From positions 2,356,001-2,420,000 of the forward strand of contig NC_089448.1 of the NCBI RefSeq assembly GCF_026210795.1: a DNA stretch of 64,000 bases, given 5' to 3'. The notes below the pieces were generated by a model. It had not been told where the DNA came from. It ran no database searches and was given only the letters and a program-made list of their open reading frames with translations. Shown here piece by piece: positions 47,291-59,699 of this stretch; the stretch's first letter is position 1; each line of letters starts with the position of its first letter. Origin of the DNA: Rhizophagus irregularis (taxonomy: Eukaryota > Glomeromycota > Glomeromycetes > Glomerales > Glomeraceae). Both the position numbers and the translations under genes were made by a program.

Positions 47291-50200
47291 AGTTCATTGC
47301 AATTTATCATTATTAATATTTTTTACGTTATTTTGTTGTTTAAATAAAATTTCTGTATTTTTTTCATTTTCACTTCCAAATGAAGTTAACTTCGTAAATT
47401 TTATAAGTGAACTGACTAATTTATTTATTAAGAGGATCTAATTAGAAATATAAATTTTTTTAGATATCACATTTCGGCCATATAAATACATATATGTTTA
47501 GGAGCAAAAAAGATTTAGCTTGGATTCTTCAATGAAGACATTATACAAAAAAAGTTTATATATATTATGTTCGAAAATTCAGAATGATTAAAAAAAATTT
47601 GTATAGTTCTTCTGACTTTATTGAGAATTTAGGATTGTATTATTGCCTAATTTGTTCATGGTTCGTTTATACTTATTTCTGACCAAATGATTCACAATTA
47701 AATAATATAAATAATTATAAATTAAGATTTGTAAAAATTTTGATACTCTATTCAGAAAGAATATAATGAATGCATTTAAAGCCATTGATCCACTATACTA
47801 AAAAATTATTCCAACTATCCAGCATTTTATTTTTTTTTCAAAAAAAAAATAAATACAAAAAAAAATAAATACTCATTATGTTTATTATATTTTAATTTAT
47901 GCTTAAGGAATATAAGCTTATAAAAAATAAAATAAATTTTTTTGTATATTATTTCAGCCTAATATAATATAATTTTTGGTGTTACTTTACTTAATTATTA
48001 TTTATAAATTTTTTATTTTTTATTACAATTTTTTTAATTTTAAAAGTAAAGAATTTTTCTAATAAAAATCACTTATAGTAAATGTTTAAAAAATAATTTT
48101 TGTATAATACTAATTTCTGTAAGAATTTTGATTTATTTTCTGGATTAAATAACCTAAGCTAAATCACTCCCTTAAAATTTATATTTAACATCAATCATTA
48201 TTTTGAACTCCACTTTAAAGGTATATTTTTTATATCCTTCAAAATTTTTTTTATTAGTATTAACTAATATTTGTTTTTATTTTATAAATCCAAAATGTTA
48301 AAACTTCTTGGGACCATATGTATAATTTTCAAAATAATACATTTAAAGAAGGTATGCATTTATAGAAGTAAAATAATTAGAAATTATATAAACTAAAAGG
48401 TGCATTTAGAAAGGATATATATAATAAATACAATTATAAAAAGTGCTATTATAGAGGTTTAACTGTATTTTGAATTTAATTTTAAAGATAAATAACTTTA
48501 AATATTTTAACATTAGGTTTTTTTAAATATTTTTTAATCCTTCTAAATAAAATAAATTTTAAAGGTATTTTTTTAAAATTAACTTTAAATATTTTAATTT
48601 CTCTTTTGTCAGTAGGTTTTCAGTATTTTAGAATCCTTCTAAATAAAATAAATTTTAAAGGTATTTTTTTAAAATTCTTTTATTCTTTTTTTTTATTTAA
48701 ATAATATTTTAATTTTTTTTTATAGTAACTTTTCTGAATAAAATTTTAAAAATATTTATTTAAATAAATTATTGATTAATATTTCAATTTCTTTTTTTAT
48801 AGATTTACTAGTGTAATAGTGTTTTATATAGATCAAATTGAATAATTGAATTATTCAATTCAATTCAGTTCAATTTAATTCAAATTTGATTTAAATAATT
48901 CAAATTAAATTTAATTTAATTTAATTTGATTTAATAATTCAATTCAAATTTGATTTGATTTGAATTTATTTAGATTTGAATTTAATTCAATTTGATTGAT
49001 TTGATTTAATTTGATTTAATTCAAATTTAATTTAATTCAATTTGGATTTGATTCAACCAAATTAAATTTTTAAATTTAAAATTTAGATTTAATTTATAAA
49101 TTAAAAATTATTAAATTAAATTAAATCAAATCTAAATTAAATCTAAATTAATTAAATTATTTAAAAAACATTAAGGTTTTTAGCTTTTTAAGTAGCATTT
49201 CAAAAGTAAAACTTCAAAAATTTTTATTTTTATTTAACAAATATTAACCAATATTTGTTTCATTTTTTGTAATTCTAAAATATAAAAGTTTCAATTTTAT
49301 TTTAAAAGTAACCTTAAAAAACACATCTTTTTATTTTATTTTTAATTAATATTTATTCTTATTTTTTTTTAAAAAATTTAATTACTAATATTTATTTCTT
49401 TTTTAAAAATAAAAAGCTGAAGAGTTTCTTATTTTAAAAATAAAAATTCAATTTTTTTTTCTTCTATTTAAATAAAACATTTATAGATAATGTTGATTTT
49501 TATCTTTATATACAGTATATATATAAGACTAAAATATCAAAAAATTAAATTTTAAAAGTAAACTTTAATTTTTTTTTAGCAAAATATTATTAATATTTTA
49601 ACTTTTTTTTGAATTTTAATTCTTTTAAATTTTTCTGAATTTTTTTGAACAGAAATTTCAAAGGTATTTCTTTAAAATTAATTAATTTATTTATTTTTTA
49701 TTTGGAATTTACTAGTAGTCATTACTAATATTACATGATTTTTTAATTTTAACTAAAATTAAATGATCAATATAAAATTTTCTTTTTGGAAATTTTATAT
49801 AATATATATTTTACTTTTTTGGATTATATAACATTAGCATTTAGTAAAATCATCTTCAGTGATTTATAATAACTTTTATTTAAATAAAATATTAATTTAT
49901 GCTTTAATTTTTTCTTTTTATAAATCTATAATTTTTAAGCTGCAATTTAAAGGTAAAATTTTAAAATCTATTTTTTATATTTATTTGACAACCTTTCTTT
50001 TGATGAATATGCTATATTAATTTTTTTCTTTTTTAGATTTTAAGATACTAGATTTTAAAGATATTTATTTACTTTTAATATTTTAAAACTTTAATTATAT
50101 TTATTGTTAAAATTAAATAATAATCAATTAAAAATAAATTTACAATAATTTTTAAAAAGAAATTCTAAATAAATAAGCCTAAAGATAAAGTTACTAATAA

Positions 50201-50380
50201 TATGAAAAATTAGTAAATTATCATTTGAAATTGAAAGATGAAATGCTTAGATTTTTTAATTATAATAATTATTTATAAAATTATTATATTTAAATTTATA
50301 TTAAAGTATAATACTTTTTAAAGAAATTTATAAAACTATTATATATACTATATAATTTTATATATTTTTATAATAAAGTT
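47291..50380. other. AT-rich DNA without genes
   Basis: No coding or structured feature is recognised except the AATTCAAATTTGATTT low-complexity tract at 48838-49150. Composition is almost pure A/T, with poly(T) runs. Confidence 0.4.
48838..49150. repeat. AATTYAAATTTGATTT low-complexity tract
   Basis: About 310 bp made of the words AATTCAAT, AAATTTGATT and TTAATTCAA in both orientations, so it can pair with itself in many registers. Related words recur near 52025-52065 (AAATCCAAATTAAATC). Confidence 0.7.
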
Positions 50381-50396
50381 ATAATTTTATATAATT

Positions 50397-50647
50397 GTGA
50401 GTTCTGTAATCATCTGATGTTGAAAATAGAGCTTTATGACTAAGATGCTCTATTTCTAAATAAAGTTTATCTGCAAAGTCAAATGATCACTTGATAATAC
50501 ATACGTAAGGTACTATATGTATAATAAGTAGTTTGTAGTTTAATTATATTAGAGTAAATATTATTAGAACTTTATTTTGTATATAGATTCTTTTAATTTA
50601 TTTTTTTTTACTTTAATAAACTGCAAATGTGCTGTAATAAAAAAAAA
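50397..50647 (+). mobile_element. Poly(A) retroposon, 16-bp duplication
   Basis: ATAATTTTATATAATT at 50381-50396 and again at 50648-50663, immediately after a poly(A) run. The body (GTAGTTTGTAGTTTAATTA, AATAAACTGCAAATG) is the same family as 39025-39262 and 13195-14150 but more diverged. 5'-truncated. Confidence 0.8.
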
Positions 50648-50786
50648 ATAATTTTATATAATTAAAATTACAAAAAAAGTTTAGCCAAATATTACTAGTT
50701 ATTATTTTAATTTATTAGGAAATAGAAATATTTTATTAATTGAGTGAAGTATTTTAAAAGTTTATGTTTATGAATATATAGACTAA

Positions 50787-50956
50787 GAGCAATGACAGAT
50801 ATTACCTAATATCAGTTTATTATAAAAGCTTACCCCCTCTCCTCCAGATAAGATATAATTATTATATATGTAATTTCTTATATAGTATATATGTAACCTA
50901 AGATTTTTAATTACCCCCTCTCCCTTTAGAATATTAGGTAATATCTGTCACTGCCC
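50787..50956. repeat. PIF/Harbinger-type MITE (170 bp)
   Basis: GAGCAATGACAGATATTACC and, inverted, GGGCAGTGACAGATATTACC, with TAA on both sides (50784-50786, 50957-50959). The 3-bp TAA duplication and the GGGCA start are typical of PIF/Harbinger elements. CCCCCTCTCC runs lie inside both arms. Confidence 0.85.
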
Positions 50957-50959
50957 TAA

Positions 50960-53690
50960 TTATTATAAATAAAATATTGATCTCTATAAAATAAATAAAA
51001 AAAAAGTAAATTAGGTATTATATATATATTTAGTATATAATAATTTTATATCACTAGTTAAAAAAGAAATATTCAATTTTAATAAAATTTGGCTTATATT
51101 TGATTAAAATTAAAAATTTGACTTTAATTAGTAATAATATTAATAATTAAATATCATATATTACATATCTTAAAAATTTTTAAAAAAAAACTACTAAAAG
51201 TATTTTTTAAACTTTATTAACTTTTTTTTTTTCTTTTTTTTGTTTTTTTGTTTTTTTTTATTCTTTAACTTTATGAACATAGAAAAAAAACTTTTTTTTT
51301 AAATTATAATGCAATTCAATATTTCTTAATTAAAAATAACTTGTTATATATTTAAATAAAATATATTTTCACATAAAATCCATTATATTTATTTAAAAAA
51401 ATAATAAATTTATTGAAATAAATATTATACATTATTCTGGTATAGTATATAAAATCTGAAAAAAATTATATGTATATATATACATATAAAGTATTTTTTT
51501 TATACACAATCAAAAAATTTTTATGTACAATAGTGCATATTTTTATTAATTTTATTAATATTTTTTTTTAAGAAATTTTATAATAGTACACATTAAATTT
51601 CAAAAATTGTGCATATTATACATATAAATTTTATATACTGTCCTGATTTATTATGTAATATTACATATAATTACAATTAATAAAAATTAAAATTAGTTAC
51701 TAGTATATATTAACACTAATTTATATATATTTAATGATTATCTAATTTATTATTTAATATTACTATAAATATTGTAATTTTTGTTATACATTCTCTTTGC
51801 TAGGACACTTAGGAGTACTATAATGGTAATATTCTGCACAAATTGATTTATGACATGGTATGACTCTGATTGATCTTAAAAGATAAAAACATATTTTGCA
51901 AATAACTTTTAATTTAGTGGTTTGATTTTGATTTTTTTTTTATTTTATTAAGACAATGAGAGCTATTGACTAAAAAAATCATTAAATTTAGATTACTAGA
52001 TCCTAAGATAATATTTTTTGGAGGTCAAATCAAATCCAAATTAAATCTGAATTAAATTAAATTTCAGAAGAAAAATTTGATTTATACAGATATTATATAA
52101 TAACCTATTTTATAATATAAACTACATTTACATTCACCTACATTATTTTTTATTTTTTTATAATTAACATTAATTTGTTTTACTAGTATATTTATATATA
52201 AAAGATTATATGTAAATTACTATTATTAATAAATTATAAGGTATTGTTAAATTTTACCAGTAGTAATTATTATTACCAATGATTAGTGCTTTTAACATAT
52301 CGATCTGATTAGATTGGTAATATGATACAAGTGGATTGATATTTAATTATAATAATTAGTTTATATAATTATAAATATTAACCTTTAAAATACCCACTTA
52401 ATCAGAAAATATTTTTAATAAACTAATTATATTATATTTCAGCAAATAGATTAATTTATTACTATTATAAAATTACTATAAATTAATTATATCTGACAAA
52501 ATACATTATGTTTATTAAAATACAATTTAATTAGTAATTTATCAATTTGACACAAAGTATAATCTTATAAAATTTAAAAAATCAAACTGGTAAAATCTAA
52601 AATTAAAAAAATTAAAAATAATCAAAATAGTTAATCTAGTTCCAACAAAAAAATTTTTAAGTGACCAAATTTTTATATTATGTAATACTTAATACTGTAT
52701 ATAATTCTTAATTCTAGCCAGAATTATACATAATTTTAGTCAGATTTACATGTAATTCTAATCAGAATAAAATATCCAAATATTTAATTTAATAGTAAAA
52801 TATTTCAACTTTAAATTACTATTACTTTATTAAAAATACTTTACAGGAAATTTAAAAACATAGTTTTATTAAGCTTAATCTAGTTTATCATTATATGTTC
52901 ATACTTTATATTTATCTTTTTTTTTTTGAATGAATAGTAGTAATTTAAATTTTATCAAATTTAATTGCTGGAACTAAATTGTATGTATTGTAGTTAATTT
53001 AAAATTTTTTAAAAGTTAAATAGCTGAAATTATACTAAAGTTATAATTTTTATAGTAAAAAAAAATATTAAAATTTAAAATTAATTATTTTTATTATATT
53101 TTTAAATTTTTGCAATTATATTAATTTTATAAAGGTAAAAATATTTTTGAGCAAATTTAATACTTTTTAAAATTTACATTTTATTTAAAGTAAGTTGATT
53201 AGAATACTAAAATATTATATTACAAAAATATTTCAAATAAATTTAAATTTAATATATAAATAAATAAAGTAATAAAATTTTTAAATAAACCTTTTTTATC
53301 CTTTAACAACCTATTTTCAATTTAAAGAAAATTATTGAAAACTCCAAAAGGTAAAAACTGAACTTTTTGCATAATTTGAAAAAATTAAAAATTACAAATA
53401 TTGAAAATGCATATACTTGCGCAGTAAGTCTATTGATCTTAACACGTGATTGATTTGTTCCGAAAACTAATTTTAAAATATATTATTCATCCAATATCTG
53501 ATAAGTCTAATATTAATTTATTCCGCCGGGGCAACGCCTAATACATATTATCTTTCATCTAATATCAGTTTACTATCGGCCTTTCTGCCGTACTCCCTAA
53601 CATCTTCAAACTTCTGTCTGCTGTTTTGTGGCAACTTGTCCATTCATCATCATATTCAACAGTTTCTTCTACTACATTTTTCTATACATT
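50960..53690. other. AT-rich DNA and RHO1 upstream region
   Basis: No gene. A relative of the 154-bp MITE lies at about 52435-52561. A TATATGTATATATATACATATA palindrome lies near 51467-51488 in a possible foldback. From 53420 on composition is richer in GC (CCGCCGGGGCAACGCC at 53523), probably promoter and leader of RHO1. Confidence 0.4.
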
Positions 53691-53695
53691 ATAAC

Positions 53696-53793
53696 TGTAA
53701 GGCTTTACATTTTTAAAGTTACAATATTACTTTCTTAAATAAATTACGTTTAATAGTTGTTTACAAATTTGAATTAATCTTATTTACTTCTAG
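53696..53793 (+). other. Probable 5'-leader intron of RHO1
   Basis: GTAAGG at 53696 and TTCTAG ending at 53793, one base before the start ATG (53795). Both borders are good splice sites. Inferred only from sequence. Confidence 0.5.
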
Positions 53794-53794
53794 G

Positions 53795-55010
<1,216 letters not shown>

Positions 55011-55743
55011 ATTTGGTAATTCGAGTGAGCAAGTTTAAAATACAAAAAGACGGGTCAAAAGAAATCGTTTAATCTGGTTGTCCTACTTTTTTATTACCCC
55101 TTCTTTTCTCCTTAATTTTTTTCATTTCATTTGTTTATTTTATTTTATTTTATTTTTGGACTAAATTATATGTTCTATCATTACTAGTTTTATTTTATGA
55201 AATTTTATAATGTGGAATAAGTACACAAATTATTATATTTCTTTTTAACTGTATCTTTGATTTTGATTATTGTAAGATTTAAATCGATGATTTTCATTTA
55301 CATATCTCTCGCGCGTATATATAACAATTTACGATGCTCTACTTGGAAATTCATTTACCGATATATTGTACTCAATAGGAAATTTCAATAACATGTTACA
55401 ATCATAATTTTAGTCACGCGCAGGTAGCGGCTTGAGTTCCTACCAAATCTTATAAACGCAGTACATCTGATCAACAATATATGATGTGTTTATTTTCAGT
55501 CAATCACTTATGGTAACTAACTTTTTCCATTTACAATAAATATTTCAACTTTTTAGTTGGTAATACTGTAATTATGGTATTTGGCAGATAATTATATTTT
55601 ATAGAATTATAATATTATATTGCTTATTAATTTTATTAAAATATAAATATATAAATTATCCAATATTATATATTTTCAACTGTTGTATGTTAAATAAAAA
55701 AAAAACAATATTTTTTTTTTTAAATGGAGTATTGATATTTATA

Positions 55744-56052
55744 CCACTTAGACAAAAGTAGTGGGAATTCATAATTCATTAATTATTCAAAACATACATA
55801 TTAAAATTTTAACATGTAATAACATAGATAATACAGAATATATATCCTTCATATAACTATGTTAATTAAAAAAGAAATTTAGTAATTGCTACATTACTTA
55901 TATAAAAATAGTGATCCTTCTTCTATATTTGCTGATTACTAAAATTACATATAATAATAATGCTTGAAATTTTAATGTAACAATATAGATTTTAAAGAAT
56001 ATAAAGTCAAATTGTCATGCTTTTAACTTTTATACAGCTGTATTAATTAAAA
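55744..56052. mobile_element. Tc1-like element remnant
   Basis: CACTTAGACAAAAGTAGTGGG and the following 110 bp resemble the left arm of 32493-33083. Later words (TTATACAGCTGTATTAATTAA) match its interior. The right arm is missing; a LINE has inserted at 56053-56069. Confidence 0.65.
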
Positions 56053-56069
56053 AATTTCTGATGATTATT

Positions 56070-57395
56070 TTTTTTTTTTTAAATGTTGAATCATGTATCA
56101 TTTTATTAGAATATATTTGGACTACATAATAATCACAGCTATTCTGTAAATGATACTTTCAGCACCTGGCCAGTCCAATCAAACATTAACTATTATATCA
56201 CAAATAAATTAAGAATAAAATTAAATAGTAAAAGTAAACCAAAATAATTAAACCAAAATACTATACTATAAACCAAAATTAAACTAAGAAGAAAAATAAA
56301 AGAAAAAGTAAAGTGAAATAAAATTTTTTTTTTTTTTTTTAAAAAAAAAATTTTACTCCAGTAATTTTTTGCTTATATATAATGTAACCTTATCAAACTT
56401 CTTCTTTATTGGGATCCAATCCTCACATATGTGTTTTTTTATAAAGGTATCCATTGATTTCTTTACCATAGGAATTGACTTTTATACTTGATCTGCTTTT
56501 TTTGTTTGTATATCTTTGCTTTATCTGAAGGTTGATTTAAGTTGTTTTTTATTTTGGGTTCTAAAGTAATTTTATCTGTTCAAGTAATGCCTTTTCTTTT
56601 TTCTCATAAAATAACTTGTTCACATCTTGGTTTTCATAATAATTCTTTAAATGTTAAAATGAACCATATTAAAATATTGGCCATAAGTATCTGTGCCTCA
56701 TTAAGAGTTATTTTAAAATCTTTTTGTAATTTTGTTGTTAAATAAGTTTCAACTTTCACTTCCAATGCCAAGTGTTGGAACTTTTGGAATTTTCTGATCT
56801 TGCTGTAACTTCTAATATATCTTGTAATACATTTCTAATAAAATTTTCACCTTAGCATTTAATTTGCTTTTGTTTTAAGCATATAATTATAAATTCTTCT
56901 GTTGTAATCTCCAAAATTTTTTGCCAAATCAATTCATATACTTGGCATTCAAATAAGTGATTCCAATTTTCCTTCTTGTTACAGTTCATAAAACATTTCA
57001 TCTCCTTATAAAGTTTTAGCTTTCTTAATGCTAGAATGGATCCTAAAGGAAGAATTTTATGAAATAGTTTTGCTATAAAAGTTCACAAATAGTTAGTTTG
57101 CATACTAGTGCAATGAAACCCTTTGCAATAATAGAAAATAAGCCAAGTAATTTTCCAGTCTATCTGATTAATATTTGTATAACATAATTCCTGATTATTT
57201 TTTAGTAGTGACTATTCAGTAGCTTCATATGTAGCTAATATTTTCAAAATAAATCGCCTAATATTAACTTTAATAGGATTATCTATAAAAACAGGAAAAT
57301 AAGATAGTATATTATCAATAAAATCTACATTATTTCTAAAAAGATTATTTTCACATTGTCCTTTTTTTGCCAATTTGTCAGCTATATCATTGCCT
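56070..57395 (-). pseudogene. 5'-truncated LINE (RNase H and C-terminal tail), decayed
   Basis: AATTTCTGATGATTATT is repeated at 56053-56069 and 57396-57412 (17 bp). On the minus strand the insert opens inside an RNase H domain (GNDIADKLAKKG), passes stops, and shows the LINE tail CNKKENWNHLFEC (a C-x2-C..H-x4-C knuckle, near 56950) with LRKLKLYKEMKC before it. The 3' end is a poly(A) (poly-T at 56070-56079 on the plus strand). A run of T then A at 56324-56350 splits the 3' UTR. It is an old 5'-truncated insertion with several stops. Confidence 0.75.
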
Positions 57396-57412
57396 AATTT
57401 CTGATGATTATT

Positions 57413-57845
57413 AAATTAATGATATTTCATTTTTTAAATATATACTAATTTTATTCATATATTACATTGCTGAAACTTAAGAATTTAATACTGCTAAGTC
57501 ACCTACTAATTATCTAAATACCATCTATTAGTAGATATAAATTTAAGTTTAAATAATACAATTAGGTTACTTTTAAGGTAACTTAACTTTTTTTAATAAG
57601 CAACTTTTAGGTAAAAGTTTGTAAAAGTTATAGGTAGCTTAAAAAATTATAAATAAGTAACTTGTAAATTACCTATAGATAATTTAATAATTTACTAATT
57701 AGCAGCTTTTATAATACTTATAGATTACTAAGTATTTATGTGATTAGGCTATTATTAATCAATTTATAAATAGTATTTTAGGTGATCTAAATATTACTAT
57801 ATTAAAGTAAATATATATTAAATTACTAAACCACCTAGTAGCAAC
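57413..57845. other. AT-rich DNA without genes
   Basis: AAGTTACCTTTAA/AGGTAACTT-like words repeat in both orientations (57560-57680). No gene. Confidence 0.35.
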
Positions 57846-58017
57846 CACACGTCAAATGACCAAAAACAGGCAAAAAAAATGGCTAGAATTGCATAAACTA
57901 TTCGCAAATTTATATAAACTATTTACAAATAGTATAGGTTAATTCGCAAATAGCCAAAAATAGCCAAAAATAGCCACTGCTTTTCGCGCTTATTTTTTGC
58001 CGATTTTTAGCATTTCG
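57846..58017. repeat. Dispersed repeat D, copy 2 (172 bp)
   Basis: Near-identical to 41793-41984 from CACACGTCAAATGACC onward, but with fewer AATAGCCA-type units. Its high identity, compared with the decay seen in other repeats, implies recent copying. Confidence 0.8.
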
Positions 58018-58247
58018 ATTGCAATGAACCAGTATGTAACTATAACTATATTATAGTAATAATATAATAAATATAGTAAGTAATAAACTAAATAGCTGTA
58101 GAAATGAGTAACATAAAAAATTAGTTCAAAGTGAAATTCAGAATAATACTGACTTGGAGTGAGTGAGTAACTTAATGCAATAAAAAAATCATATTTAATA
58201 TATATAAAACTTTTCTGAAAGCTTTACTTAAAACATCTATGCATATA

Positions 58248-58773
58248 CAGTCAACTTTCTTTATAGTCACACATTTGTGATAGTCCATATTTGGTAATTA
58301 TAAAGAGATGTAACTATATAAAAAATTTCTTATATTAGTATATTATAATTCCGGCCAAAATTATACTTAAAACTTTATTGTATCGTAACTCTTCCAATAT
58401 TAATCATAGAAAGATGATCTTACCGCCATTCGATTCATCTTGATGAGACGGTTTTAATGGTATAAATTACATTGAAATCCAATCACTAGATTAATTTCCG
58501 AAATTAAAAAATATTAATGGTTTTTGTGTAATAACTTTGCTAATATTGATCCTAGAAAGACGATCTTACTACCATTTGATTCGTCTTGATGCGACAAATC
58601 TAATGGTATAAATTACATTGAAATCCAATCACTAAATCAATTTCCAAAATTAAAAAATATTAAATAGTTTTTAAGTAGTAACTCCGTCAATATTAATCAC
58701 AGAGAGATGAGCTTACCACCATTCGATTCATCTTAATGAGGCGATTCCAACGAGCTATTAATCGTCCTTTTAC
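58248..58773. mobile_element. Pogo-like element, copy 3, left part
   Basis: CAGTCAACTTTCTTTATAG start, preceded by TA, then three palindromic modules (58420, 58562, 58712) colinear with 11870-12425. It is broken at 58773 by a retroposon and continues at 62185-62332. Confidence 0.8.
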
Positions 58774-59699
58774 TTTGCTAGTGTTTACGGCCAAGCCTCC
58801 CTCTACCTCTTTTTGAGGCATTCTCGGGCTAGTATCCTATCATCTTTATTGGGCAACTATTATACCGAGTACTTAATTCCTCAGGCAACAGCACCACTAC
58901 AGAAGACGATTACATCGCCACTTTTAAGGCAGATCTAAAGCTAGAAATACACCGCCTACTCATCCTATACCCATTGCATGATACTGGTACTCAATTTATT
59001 TTACGACCTTTAGAGAGCACTTACTTTTATGGAGGACTTTTGACAGGTAACATCAACTATCTAAGCACCCTTCCATACCACCATTTTAGGTATCAAGTCA
59101 CTCCAAAGCGCCACTACAGCACGATTACCTAGCACGATAGTACAGCTTGTTTTACCCCAAATGGTATACTTTGTAGTGACCACTCAGACAGGAAGTAGCT
59201 GGCATTTGTCCATGATCATCCTTTATGGTAGGTATCATCGGCCACGGGGATCGCAATGGGGCCGGGCCCAAAAGTAGGGAATCGAGCCTAGTATGCTATC
59301 TATTCTGCGCACGAACACCTTAAATTTCCGGCCTAATACCTAACAGAAGGTCAAACTACCACTAAGATATTGCACTCTTAGCTTTACCATCTAGGATGAC
59401 TATCTAGGCCAATTACTGGACTCAAGTGGTATCGTAGAGTGACCACCCGGACAGGAAGTCCTCCCAAGGTATAGTAGTGACCTCAAGGACAGGACTGTGC
59501 ACATACCAATGGCCTCGATAGGGAATGTTAGAAGGACATGCGCCTACTTAGTTGAAATGTGCGGCCTAACCGTATACGCTAATTCATTATAATGCAGTGT
59601 TCTTGCAATTCCTGTACCCCACGCTATTGGTTGTAGCGTCGCAGTAAAATTCGTTTAATTTCCGTAATCGGTGGAATGAACCTGCGACCTCACCATACT
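58774..59699 (-). mobile_element. tRNA-headed retroposon, body
   Basis: A minus-strand retroposon (58774-59699 plus 62127-62184) flanked by TTAATCGTCCTTTTAC (58758-58773) and TTAATCGTCTTTTTAC (62185-62200). Read on the minus strand, the 5' head at 62184-62127 has an A-box-like TTTCTCAGTGGTAAG, and 59682-59673 has a B-box-like GGTTCATTCC with GGTCGCA before it, as in a tRNA gene. About 925 bp of unrelated body follow, with a thrice-repeated CCTGTC/GACAGGA-containing motif (59190, 59450, 59490). No protein is recognised. It resembles a very long SINE. Confidence 0.65.

Noticed and set aside
47211-47441. 76-codon plus-strand frame
   Set aside because: Overlaps the last cofilin exon in another frame and runs into the 3' UTR.
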